Below, piece after piece: positions 1-5,525 of a stretch of DNA of 11,883 bases; positions within the stretch are counted from its first letter, which is position 1; each line of letters starts with the position of its first letter. The translations under genes were made by a program, and so were the position numbers. The notes under the pieces are model-generated. The model made no database searches, was not told the DNA's origin, and saw nothing but the letters and a program-made list of their open reading frames with translations. The DNA comes from an uncultured Bacteroidota bacterium (GTDB lineage Bacteria > Bacteroidota > Bacteroidia > 2-12-FULL-35-15): contig CAILDT010000563.1 in the NCBI GenBank assembly GCA_903833025.1, positions 1-11,883 on the forward strand, given 5' to 3'.

Positions 1-2
1 AT

Positions 3-416
3 AATCAAGTAGATGCAGTTGCAAATGGTGATGGAGATATAGTGGCGAAAGCAGGCGTAAAAGGAACAAGCACAAATACTGCCCGTTTAAAACGACCATC
101 AATTGCATCTAATTTAAAATATTTATATTCGGAATTAGCAGGCGAAATGTTGATAGGATATAATGCTGATAAGCTTGCACACGGTGCTGTTATCATTACT
201 TTTGCCGACCCGAGAGTAAACGTAAGAGTAAGTGCAACACATCAACTATCAATAACGATAGATGATGTGGAAGTGTTAGTAGATATTTCCACCACTATAA
301 AAACAACAATTAAAAATCTGAAACAGCAAGATAAAATACAATCTATGGTTTCACTTTTTAATACTAACGGGGTTTCTCCGTTGGCAAGTCCTGCTTCGGT
401 AGTGGTGCCGAGATAA
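3..416 (+). CDS. 3' end of an unrecognised protein (partial)
   Basis: The frame is open from the left edge to a TAA at 414-416, giving about 137 visible residues. A GTG at 42 could be read as a start, but the frame continues upstream without a stop, so the true start is probably outside the window. I do not recognise the family. The visible part has no obvious signal peptide or membrane segment. It begins with a short Gly/Asp-rich stretch (NGDGD) and is otherwise soluble, with alternating hydrophobic residues in its middle (ITIDDVEVLVDIS) suggesting beta strands. It ends in a Pro/Ser/Val-rich tail (SPLASPASVVVPR) that is probably flexible. Base composition resembles the neighbours. The next gene starts 32 nt downstream behind its own promoter box, so the two are probably separate units. 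That it is coding is fairly sure; its function is unknown. Confidence 0.6.
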   Translation, partial: NQVDAVANGDGDIVAKAGVKGTSTNTARLKRPSIASNLKYLYSELAGEMLIGYNADKLAHGAVIITFADPRVNVRVSATHQLSITIDDVEVLVDISTTIKTTIKNLKQQDKIQSMVSLFNTNGVSPLASPASVVVPR

Positions 417-426
417 AATAAAAAGT

Positions 427-434
427 TACCTTTG
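427..434 (+). promoter_or_regulatory. Bacteroidota -7 box (TACCTTTG) for the toxin-antitoxin pair
   Basis: TACCTTTG matches the Bacteroidota sigma-ABfr -7 consensus TAnnTTTG exactly. It sits 14 nt before the antitoxin ATG, so transcription would start only about 8 nt ahead of that codon, giving a nearly leaderless mRNA. No convincing -33 TTG is seen at the expected distance. Assignment is by consensus only. Confidence 0.45.
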
Positions 435-448
435 TAAAAAAAAGAAAA

Positions 449-658
449 ATGAAAACAATAATAGTAAACGTGCCAGACGAGGATGCAACATTATTTTTAT
501 CGTTGGTAAAAAAGTTTCGTTTCAAAACAAAAGTATTATCTAAAGAAGATTTGGAAGATGAAGAGTTAGCCAAATGGATTAATAATGGAATGAAATCGGA
601 GGATGTTTCTGAAAAAGATATTTATAAAATTTTCAGAAAGAATGGAATTAAAGTATAA
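449..658 (+). CDS. Probable type II antitoxin (RelB-like)
   Basis: A 69-residue, highly charged protein. It starts with a short beta-like segment (KTIIVNVP, residues 2-9) followed by a helix-rich, acidic region (KEDLEDEELAKW). A Lys/Arg-containing tail rich in Asp and Glu follows, which could wrap around a toxin. Its size, its charge and a 17-nt overlap with a RelE/ParE-like gene in another frame mark it as the antitoxin of a type II module. Such antitoxins bind and neutralise the partner and often repress their own promoter. I see no clear ribbon-helix-helix or HTH domain, so DNA binding is not evident. The ATG at 449 follows an A-rich stretch, usual for translation starts in this phylum. 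Identification rests mainly on the partner gene. Confidence 0.7.
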   Translation: MKTIIVNVPDEDATLFLSLVKKFRFKTKVLSKEDLEDEELAKWINNGMKSEDVSEKDIYKIFRKNGIKV

Positions 659-908
659 AGGTTCCTTTAAACAGGATTTGGAAAAATGTAACCGCACTGT
701 TACAGAGGAAGTATTTAAATCTGTAATAGAAATAAAGAAAGCAACTTCAATAAATCAAATACAAAACCTCAAGAAGCTAACACGCTACAAAACTTTCTAC
801 AGAATAAAAGTAGCCAACACTTACAGAATGGGGTTAATAATAAAAAAAGATACTGTGTGGCTGGTTTGTTTGGGACACAGAAGTAATTTTTATAAAGACT
901 TTCCTTAA
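642..908 (+). CDS. RelE/ParE-family toxin (probable mRNA interferase)
   Basis: An 88-residue basic protein. Features fit the RelE/ParE fold: an N-terminal helical part (SFKQDLEKCNR), a central block ending in YRIKVANTYRMGL (residues 53-65), then the hydrophobic strand TVWLVCLG, and a C-terminal HRSNFYKDFP (79-88). In RelE relatives, Arg, His and Tyr residues in these positions contribute to ribosome-dependent mRNA cleavage; R54, R62, H79, R80 and Y84 are the visible candidates. I chose the ATG at 642 over an in-frame ATG at 603. The later start gives the usual family length, follows an AGAAAG stretch, and yields a 17-nt overlap with the antitoxin end that suggests translational coupling. A gyrase-targeting ParE activity cannot be excluded. 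The gene looks intact. Its stop lies 4 nt from the stop of the convergent J-domain gene. Confidence 0.75.
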   Translation: MELKYKGSFKQDLEKCNRTVTEEVFKSVIEIKKATSINQIQNLKKLTRYKTFYRIKVANTYRMGLIIKKDTVWLVCLGHRSNFYKDFP

Positions 909-912
909 AACC

Positions 913-1362
913 CTACTTCACACTATAACTAACAATAAAATAAAGCAACACAACAGCTATAGCCACACATATTAATAGCTGATTACGCTCGGTATTATCT
1001 TCTTTATATTCTTCCGGTTTCCTTGGTTCGTATTGCTGATGAGGAGTTGCACCGGCTTGCTGTTGCGCATATTGGTAAGCATTTCCAGTGTAAGGCGTAT
1101 ATTGTTTTTGTTTCGCAGAAGAAGTTGTTTGATAATAAGTAGAGCCAAACGAAATACTCAAATCATATTTCTTCCGCTTCGCGAGATTAGATAATACGCT
1201 GTATGCCTGTTGTATTTCTTTGAAATAATCTTCTGCCGATTTGTTATTTGTATTTTTATCAGGATGATATTTCTTAGCCAATTGGCGGTACGCAGCCTTT
1301 ATCTCATTCTGATTTGCAGTAGCATTGATGCCCAATATTAAATAATAATTCTTTGCCTGCAT
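913..1362 (-). CDS. J-domain (DnaJ-like) protein with C-terminal membrane anchor
   Basis: A 149-residue protein with an N-terminal J domain (about residues 5-68). It carries the obligatory HPD motif at 33-35, preceded by the basic helix AYRQLAKKY and followed by a helix ending in KRKKYDL. The HPD loop in this family stimulates ATP hydrolysis by DnaK-type Hsp70. There is no Gly/Phe-rich region, zinc-finger repeat or C-terminal substrate-binding domain, so this is not canonical DnaJ. A Gln/Tyr/Thr-rich linker (about 75-115) leads to an acidic patch and a single hydrophobic segment (about 127-146) near the C-terminus. This suggests a tail-anchored protein with the J domain in the cytoplasm, recruiting Hsp70 to the inner membrane. 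It starts 9 nt after the stop of the MuiA-like gene on the same strand, so the two are probably co-transcribed. Confidence 0.85.
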   Translation of the reverse strand: MQAKNYYLILGINATANQNEIKAAYRQLAKKYHPDKNTNNKSAEDYFKEIQQAYSVLSNLAKRKKYDLSISFGSTYYQTTSSAKQKQYTPYTGNAYQYAQQQAGATPHQQYEPRKPEEYKEDNTERNQLLICVAIAVVLLYFIVSYSVK

Positions 1363-1371
1363 CGCAACTCA

Positions 1372-3084
1372 TTACATAAACCTCACATTATAATGTGCTT
1401 TCATTTTCTCCATCGGCAACTTCGTATTCTTAGGATACTTTACCGAAAAAGAAAACTCTATCTTTTTTACATCACCAGGTTGTAACGCATAATTCCAAGC
1501 ATATTTACCTGTTTTGCTATCATAAATCCCTTTCGAAGTTTCCAATGCTTCCACAGTAATATCGCTTTGCAAAGAGATAGGTAACTGGTCGTCCACCTCT
1601 ATTTGTATCGGTGTTTTACGATTGTTTTTAATTACCATTTCATAAGCAAAAGTTTCTTTGGTAGAGCTACCTAACGCCTTTTTACTACAATATTCTTTTA
1701 CCTTGCTACGTGTTACCAGCACTTTATTATCACGTCCCAAAGATAAGTCCAACGTATCATCCGCACTTCTGGTATTGATATAACTTTGCCCCACATACGT
1801 TCCCGAATAATAAACATTGGCAGGCCCTTCCACCAAGTTCAAATCTTCCCAACCATTTATACGAGCAAGCAAAAAAGCATTCTTATCCAACTTCGGCACA
1901 CTAAAATGCTGATACGTGGCAGGTAATTTATACTCCGTAACATCTACTATATAAGGTTTAAAATCAGAAGGAATAGTATAACTGTTTTTAATATCAAACT
2001 CTGCACTAAGCTCCGATACTTGTATTTCCACTGTTTGTACTTTACCATTACCGGCAACTTGCATTTTGCTTATTTCTTGTTGAGCAGTAATTTCATTGTC
2101 TTCTAAAGTCTTTTGTTTATCATAAGCAGCAACAGGAGCGTTGCCCATAAATCCTTCGCCATTAGAAGATACTCCAGCTAAAGTATTTAAACCGCTCATC
2201 CCATAAGCACCGGTATTATAATTCAAGTTCCAGGCAGTAAGCAAGGGTTTAGAAGCAGACTGCGATGGGTCGGCAGTAGAAAGTTTTATTTTAATATCAT
2301 TCCAATCAATACCGGTATTGTTAAATACTTTTGCTCGGTATTTCAGTTGTATCGGTTGCGTAATATCTTCTGCTCTCAAGTCGTAATCGGGGCTCCAGCC
2401 GCAATCAGAAACAATATATTTTAAATCAATAGTAGTAGTAGCTTTTGTTGCTGAAGAAAGAAGAATAGTTATTTCCGCCGTCGGCTGATTGTTTTTTGCA
2501 TTCAATTGCAATAGCTCATTGTCACTTTTAATAAGCTGTTCGTTAATCTCACTTTCCTTTTTATCAAGTTTAAATATCTCCCCATTTATTTCTTTTATCC
2601 TGCTTCTATAAAAATCAGCAGCAAGTTTTAAGTCTGCAATAGCCACTCCTTTTTCCTTGCTTCGTATATCTTCATTCTTCAACAGCATTTCTTTTTCGGT
2701 TCCATAAGCATTCTTATCATTATTCAGCTGTGTAATTGCATCTCTTAAATACTTTGTAGAATCTTTCAATTGCTTAATCTTTGTACTTTCCTTTTGATTA
2801 GCCAAATAATTAATAGCATCCGAAATAGCCAGTATAGCAGCATCTCCGGTATTACTTACCTGAATACTTTTAGAATTCAGCTTCGGTGATAGCCCAAGAA
2901 ACACTATCTTATTCCTCCCCGGACTCAACGTTACCTGTTTACTATGCGTTACTTCGGCACCGTATAAATATACTATGGCCGATTGAACAGGGGTAGTTAT
3001 TTCTTGCGCTGTTTCAGTATTCTGACTATGTGCAACCAGCACACTAGCAAATACAATTATTAAGGTTGATACAATGTTTTTCAT
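1372..3084 (-). CDS. Secreted MuiA-like protein (DUF4140/DUF4139)
   Basis: A 570-residue protein of the mucoidy-inhibitor MuiA family. It begins with a Sec signal peptide (residues 1-20, cleavage likely after VAHS). An N-terminal DUF4140-like beta domain follows (about 33-80), containing the family-type stretch AIVYLYGAEVTHSKQV. A long charged coiled-coil region spans about 95-200. The C-terminal DUF4139 domain (about 215-570) includes GWSPDYDLR near residue 229 and YRAKVFNNTGIDW near 249. The biochemical role of this family is not established; the name comes from a mucoidy phenotype in enterobacteria. The protein is probably periplasmic or envelope-associated. Length is typical for Bacteroidota members and the gene looks complete. 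It is the first gene of a probable two-gene operon with the J-domain gene. No good -7 box was found upstream on this strand. Confidence 0.85.
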   Translation of the reverse strand: MKNIVSTLIIVFASVLVAHSQNTETAQEITTPVQSAIVYLYGAEVTHSKQVTLSPGRNKIVFLGLSPKLNSKSIQVSNTGDAAILAISDAINYLANQKESTKIKQLKDSTKYLRDAITQLNNDKNAYGTEKEMLLKNEDIRSKEKGVAIADLKLAADFYRSRIKEINGEIFKLDKKESEINEQLIKSDNELLQLNAKNNQPTAEITILLSSATKATTTIDLKYIVSDCGWSPDYDLRAEDITQPIQLKYRAKVFNNTGIDWNDIKIKLSTADPSQSASKPLLTAWNLNYNTGAYGMSGLNTLAGVSSNGEGFMGNAPVAAYDKQKTLEDNEITAQQEISKMQVAGNGKVQTVEIQVSELSAEFDIKNSYTIPSDFKPYIVDVTEYKLPATYQHFSVPKLDKNAFLLARINGWEDLNLVEGPANVYYSGTYVGQSYINTRSADDTLDLSLGRDNKVLVTRSKVKEYCSKKALGSSTKETFAYEMVIKNNRKTPIQIEVDDQLPISLQSDITVEALETSKGIYDSKTGKYAWNYALQPGDVKKIEFSFSVKYPKNTKLPMEKMKAHYNVRFM

Positions 3085-3169
3085 TTGTCTTTTAATTTAA
3101 GATTTATGTAAATAAGTTTTATTGTTGGTATATTTCTTGTAAAGGCAAGTAAAAGTATTAAATATACCT

Positions 3170-3199
3170 TTTGATTATAGTTAAAGATATATAATTTTG
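3170..3199 (+). promoter_or_regulatory. Candidate promoter TTTG-N18-TAATTTTG
   Basis: A TTTG at 3170-3173 is followed after 18 nt by TAATTTTG at 3192-3199, matching both halves of the Bacteroidota promoter (-33 TTG, -7 TAnnTTTG) at nearly standard spacing. It points to the secreted-protein gene at 3346 and would give a leader of about 140 nt. The 3085-3345 intergenic stretch is very AT-rich. Apart from this and a second box at 3231, I see no RNA gene or repeat in it. Confidence 0.45.
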
Positions 3200-3230
3200 T
3201 ATTGGTAAAATAAAAATAGAGTCATTAGAA

Positions 3231-3238
3231 TAAATTTG
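3231..3238 (+). promoter_or_regulatory. Second candidate -7 box (TAAATTTG)
   Basis: An exact TAnnTTTG match, closer to the secreted-protein gene (leader about 100 nt). The nearest upstream TTG (3202-3204) is 26 nt away, longer than usual, so this is the weaker of the two candidates. Confidence 0.3.
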
Positions 3239-3345
3239 TTTATTTTTACCACACAAAAAAAGATGGAATATTATTTTGAAATCTTTAAATAAGATTATAA
3301 TATTGTATCCTCCAAAAAGAACCAAATAGAATAAATAAAAAGATT

Positions 3346-4149
3346 ATGAAAAAAATATATTTTGCATTAATAGGTTTAATTCTCTCCACTGCTGGTTATT
3401 CAGTAAGTGTGATAGTGTTAGAAGGTAATTATCAAGGAAAAAACATTTATGTACAAAATCCTTTTGCCAGTTCTGGCGTTGGTTTTTGTGTGCAGGAAGT
3501 GCGTGTAAATGGTAAAGTTACTACTGATGAAATTGGTTCTTCTGCTTTCGAAATAGATTTGAAGGCATTGCAATTAAAGGTAGGAGATAAAGTAGAAGTA
3601 AAAATTACTCATAAAGATGGTTGCAAACCTAAGGTATTAAATCCAGAAGTATTGAAACCTAAAAGCACGTTCGATATCCAATCAATAGCAGTAGAAAAAG
3701 ATTTAACTTTAAAATGGAGTACTAAAAACGAAACAGGAAAACTTACTTATATAATAGAGCAATTTCGTTGGAACAAATGGGTGAAAGTAGGCGAAGTGGA
3801 AGGAAACGGTACACCGGACTTAAACAATTATTCTTTTAAAGTTGTTCCTAATTCAGGTAAAAATCAATTTCGTGTTAAGCAAATAGATTACTCAAGTCAA
3901 CCACGTATTTCTAAGTCTTGTGATTATTCAGCTACTATTCCTGAAATTACTTTTAGTCCGGCTAAGGTTACAAAAGATATTACGTTCCTTGCTGGTAGCA
4001 CTCCAACAGAAACAATGTTTGAAATATATGACCAGTATGGTAACATTACAAAAAGAGGATACGCATCTTCTGTTGATGTTTCTAACTTACCTAAAGGAGC
4101 TTATTATTTGAATTACGATAATAAAATGGCTGACTTTATTAAAAAATAA
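3346..4149 (+). CDS. Secreted protein with probable T9SS type A sorting tail
   Basis: A 267-residue protein with an N-terminal signal peptide (about 1-19). An N-terminal beta-rich domain (about 23-105) contains VQNPF, EVRVNGK and two Cys (C48, C93) that could form a disulfide after export. A middle section (about 110-185) reads like a fibronectin-III-type fold (LTLKWST, IIEQFRWNKWVKVGEV, NQFRVKQID). The last 45 residues (about 222-267) have the pattern of a type IX secretion type A C-terminal domain: EIYDQYGNITKRGY, VDVSNLPKGAYYLNYD, FIKK. In this system the protein crosses the inner membrane by Sec and the outer membrane by T9SS, and the tail is cleaved or attached to the surface. Its own activity is unknown; no catalytic motif is visible. 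It lies alone between its candidate promoters and a strong terminator, so it is probably monocistronic. Confidence 0.7.
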   Translation: MKKIYFALIGLILSTAGYSVSVIVLEGNYQGKNIYVQNPFASSGVGFCVQEVRVNGKVTTDEIGSSAFEIDLKALQLKVGDKVEVKITHKDGCKPKVLNPEVLKPKSTFDIQSIAVEKDLTLKWSTKNETGKLTYIIEQFRWNKWVKVGEVEGNGTPDLNNYSFKVVPNSGKNQFRVKQIDYSSQPRISKSCDYSATIPEITFSPAKVTKDITFLAGSTPTETMFEIYDQYGNITKRGYASSVDVSNLPKGAYYLNYDNKMADFIKK

Positions 4150-4167
4150 ACATTCATAAATGATATT

Positions 4168-4206
4168 AAAAAATAATCCCGACTTAATAATCGGGATTAT
4201 TTTTTT
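4168..4206 (+). terminator. Intrinsic terminator after the secreted-protein gene
   Basis: A perfect 15-bp stem (4168-4182 with 4191-4205) has the core TAATCCCGA / TCGGGATTA and an 8-nt loop CTTAATAA. The right arm ends in seven T (4200-4206) and the left arm starts with six A. It could therefore work in either direction, but the nearest gene end is 19 nt upstream on the plus strand. Confidence 0.85.
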
Positions 4207-4231
4207 GCACTAACTTTTAAAAAAACTACTA

Positions 4232-4633
4232 ATGCTAAAGATTGAACATATAGGGATTGCGGTAAAAAACATAGAACAATCAAATGAACTGTTTTCAAAG
4301 CTTTTTGGGAAATCTCCTTATAAATTGGAAAAGGTAGAAAGCGAAAATGTTTCTACTTCTTTTTTTATGATGGGAGAAAACAAAGTTGAATTACTTGAAG
4401 CAACAAATACTGACAGTGCTATTGCAAAGTTTATAGATAAAAAAGGAGAAGGGATTCATCACATTGCATTTGAAGTAGAAAACATAGTTGAAGAAATGAA
4501 ACGCTTGAAAGCAGAAGGATTTGTGTTGCTTTCCGAAGAGCCGAAAAAAGGAGCGGATAATAAACTAATTTGTTTTCTGCATCCTAAATCAGCAAATGGA
4601 GTGTTGATAGAACTGTGTCAGGAAATAAAATAG
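4232..4633 (+). CDS. mce: Methylmalonyl-CoA epimerase
   Basis: A 133-residue VOC-superfamily protein, normal length for the family. It interconverts (2R)- and (2S)-methylmalonyl-CoA, linking propionyl-CoA metabolism to the cobalamin-dependent mutase and succinyl-CoA. Two beta-alpha-beta-beta-beta units are visible: KIEHIGIAVKNIE at the start and GIHHIAFEVENI at about 74-85. Likely metal ligands are H6, E53 (KVELLEA), H76 or H77, and E127 (VLIEL), following the His-Gln/Glu-His-Glu set of the family. The protein ends three residues after VLIELCQ. Neither the mutase nor propionyl-CoA carboxylase is nearby, so the enzyme acts with genes elsewhere. No consensus promoter was found; TAACTTTT at 4211-4218 is one base short of the -7 box. 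The stop is 3 nt from that of the convergent HAD gene. Confidence 0.88.
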   Translation: MLKIEHIGIAVKNIEQSNELFSKLFGKSPYKLEKVESENVSTSFFMMGENKVELLEATNTDSAIAKFIDKKGEGIHHIAFEVENIVEEMKRLKAEGFVLLSEEPKKGADNKLICFLHPKSANGVLIELCQEIK

Positions 4634-4636
4634 GGT

Positions 4637-5266
4637 TTAAATAAATACATCCAAAATACTTTCCTTGCTTGCATCGAGCCAATAAGTATTAATTCCAAGT
4701 TTCTTTGCCCCTTCAATATGTTGTGCCGAATCATCAATAAATAATGTTTCGTGAGGTTGAAGATTGTTTTCTTTTAAAACTAATTCAAAAATCTCCACGT
4801 CAGGTTTTCGCATTCCTACTTTATAAGATAAATACATCTTCTCGAAATAGCTTGATAAATTAGGTATTCCAAAGTGTTTCTTCAAATACTTATTAAACTC
4901 ATTAATATGTATTTCATTGGTATTGCTCAATAAAAATAAGTGATGTGTAGCTTTAAGTTGTTTCAGAAAATCAAGTCGTGCTTTCGGCAAGTCAAGCAAC
5001 ATTGCATTCCAAGCTTCATCAATTATATAATCTTCTAAATGAGAATGTAAATGTTTTCTTATCTCATTTCTGAAATCAGCAGGTGAAATGGTTCCTTTAT
5101 CTAATAAATCAAATAAATGTTGTTGTTTTGTCTGTGAAAATAATCTTTCAAAATCTTTTACCCCCAACTCCACAAAAGCGTTTGCAGTAAGTGAATAGTC
5201 AATGTTTAATATCACTCCGCCTAAATCAAAGATGATGTTTTTATAGTTTTTTAAAGGAATAATCAT
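4637..5266 (-). CDS. HAD-superfamily phosphatase (subfamily IA, YihX-like)
   Basis: A 209-residue cytoplasmic hydrolase with all four HAD motifs. Motif I is FDLGGVILNID with nucleophile D14. Motif II is LLSNTNE with S114. Motif III is GMRKPD with K154. Motif IV is LFIDDS with D178 and D179. The helical C1 cap lies between motifs I and II (about 20-100). The second Asp of the usual DxD is Gly (G16). The DLGGV/DLGNV form of motif I occurs in YihX-like sugar-phosphate phosphatases and related HAD-IA proteins, so loss of activity need not follow. YihX acts on alpha-glucose-1-phosphate, but the substrate here cannot be told from sequence. The ATG at 5266 is followed directly by the IIPLKNYKNIIFD strand. 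A -7 box lies 34 nt upstream on the same strand. The gene is probably monocistronic. Confidence 0.85.
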   Translation of the reverse strand: MIIPLKNYKNIIFDLGGVILNIDYSLTANAFVELGVKDFERLFSQTKQQHLFDLLDKGTISPADFRNEIRKHLHSHLEDYIIDEAWNAMLLDLPKARLDFLKQLKATHHLFLLSNTNEIHINEFNKYLKKHFGIPNLSSYFEKMYLSYKVGMRKPDVEIFELVLKENNLQPHETLFIDDSAQHIEGAKKLGINTYWLDASKESILDVFI

Positions 5267-5284
5267 AATAAAATCATTATTGTG

Positions 5285-5315
5285 TTTGTTAATTGGCTAC
5301 AAATATATAATTTCG
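5285..5315 (+). promoter_or_regulatory. Candidate tRNA promoter TTTG-N19-TAATTTCG
   Basis: TTTG at 5285-5288 is followed after 19 nt by TAATTTCG at 5308-5315, one mismatch from TAnnTTTG. Transcription would begin around 5321-5323, about 25 nt before the mature tRNA, so the palindrome at 5324-5345 would form nearly the whole leader. The box abuts the oppositely directed -7 box of the HAD gene. Confidence 0.45.
5300..5307 (-). promoter_or_regulatory. -7 box for the HAD gene (TATATTTG)
   Basis: Read on the minus strand, this is TATATTTG, an exact fit to TAnnTTTG, with the start codon 34 nt downstream. The matching -33 position falls around 5325-5330, at the edge of the palindrome, and has no clear TTG. 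It lies back to back with the tRNA promoter box, so the two promoters may compete. Confidence 0.45.
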
Positions 5316-5323
5316 CGCTCCTA

Positions 5324-5345
5324 AAATCGTAATTAATTACGATTT
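5324..5345. repeat. Perfect 22-bp palindrome next to the tRNA
   Basis: Each half is AAATCGTAATT followed by its exact reverse complement, with no central spacer. It ends one base before the tRNA 5' end and lies in the region where two divergent promoters meet. It could be a dimeric regulator's operator, or a hairpin in the pre-tRNA leader. As RNA, the central bases would have to open to form a loop. Confidence 0.8.
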
Positions 5346-5346
5346 G

Positions 5347-5420
5347 GGGCCTATAGCTCATTCGGTTAGAGCACCTGACTCATAATCAGGTGGTGCTTGG
5401 TTCGATTCCAAGTGGGCCCA
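5347..5420 (+). tRNA. tRNA with CAU anticodon (probably Ile2, otherwise elongator Met)
   Basis: A complete 74-nt cloverleaf. The acceptor stem is GGGCCTA with TGGGCCC (one G-T pair) and discriminator A at 5420. The D stem is GCTC/GAGC. The anticodon stem is CCTGA/TCAGG with loop CTCATAA and anticodon CAT at 5381-5383. The T arm is CTTGG-TTCGATT-CCAAG. The 3' CCA is not encoded. It is not initiator-like: the anticodon stem lacks the three G-C pairs, and the acceptor starts with a paired G-C. Pairs C4-G69, C5-G68 and G30-C40 resemble E. coli tRNA-Ile2, whose C34 is changed to lysidine by TilS to read AUA. The loop itself is shared with elongator Met, so the isotype stays open. A terminator follows within 7 nt, suggesting a single-gene transcript. 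Confidence 0.92.
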
Positions 5421-5426
5421 CAGAAT

Positions 5427-5463
5427 AAGGGAAGTGTTACTTTAAAGTACTCTTCCCTTTTTT
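5427..5463 (+). terminator. Terminator after the tRNA
   Basis: An 8-bp outer stem AAGGGAAG (5427-5434) with CTTCCCTT (5452-5459) encloses a second, AT-rich palindrome TACTTTAAAGTA (5438-5449). The right arm runs into T at 5458-5463. Position and shape fit an intrinsic terminator for the tRNA transcript. Confidence 0.75.
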
Positions 5464-5491
5464 GTTTCTTATGATAAACCAATAATATTTC

Positions 5492-5499
5492 TACTTTTG
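5492..5499 (+). promoter_or_regulatory. -7 box (TACTTTTG) for the deoxyhypusine-synthase-like gene
   Basis: An exact TAnnTTTG match 26 nt before the ATG. The leader would be about 20 nt and strongly A-rich just upstream of the start, typical of Bacteroidota translation initiation. A TTTG lies at 5461-5464, but the spacing of 27 nt is long. Confidence 0.5.
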
Positions 5500-5525
5500 C
5501 ACCTCAAAATTTAAAAACAAAAATA

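Noticed and set aside
42..44. GTG at 42 as a true start of the first gene
   Set aside because: The frame stays open to the left edge with protein-like codons, so the gene more likely continues upstream.
603..641. Upstream ATG at 603 as toxin start
   Set aside because: It would add 13 residues overlapping the antitoxin by 56 nt and exceed the usual family length. The ATG at 642 has a better context.
3920..4111. A Leu-rich open frame inside the secreted-protein gene
   Set aside because: Its composition is an artefact of the +1 frame, and the main frame carries a signal peptide and sorting tail.
4637..5266. HAD protein as a dead enzyme because DxD is DxG
   Set aside because: The DLGGV form is common in active HAD-IA relatives of the YihX type, and all other motif residues are present.
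5347..5420. tRNA as an integration (att) site
   Set aside because: No integrase gene and no duplicated tRNA 3' end were found in the window.
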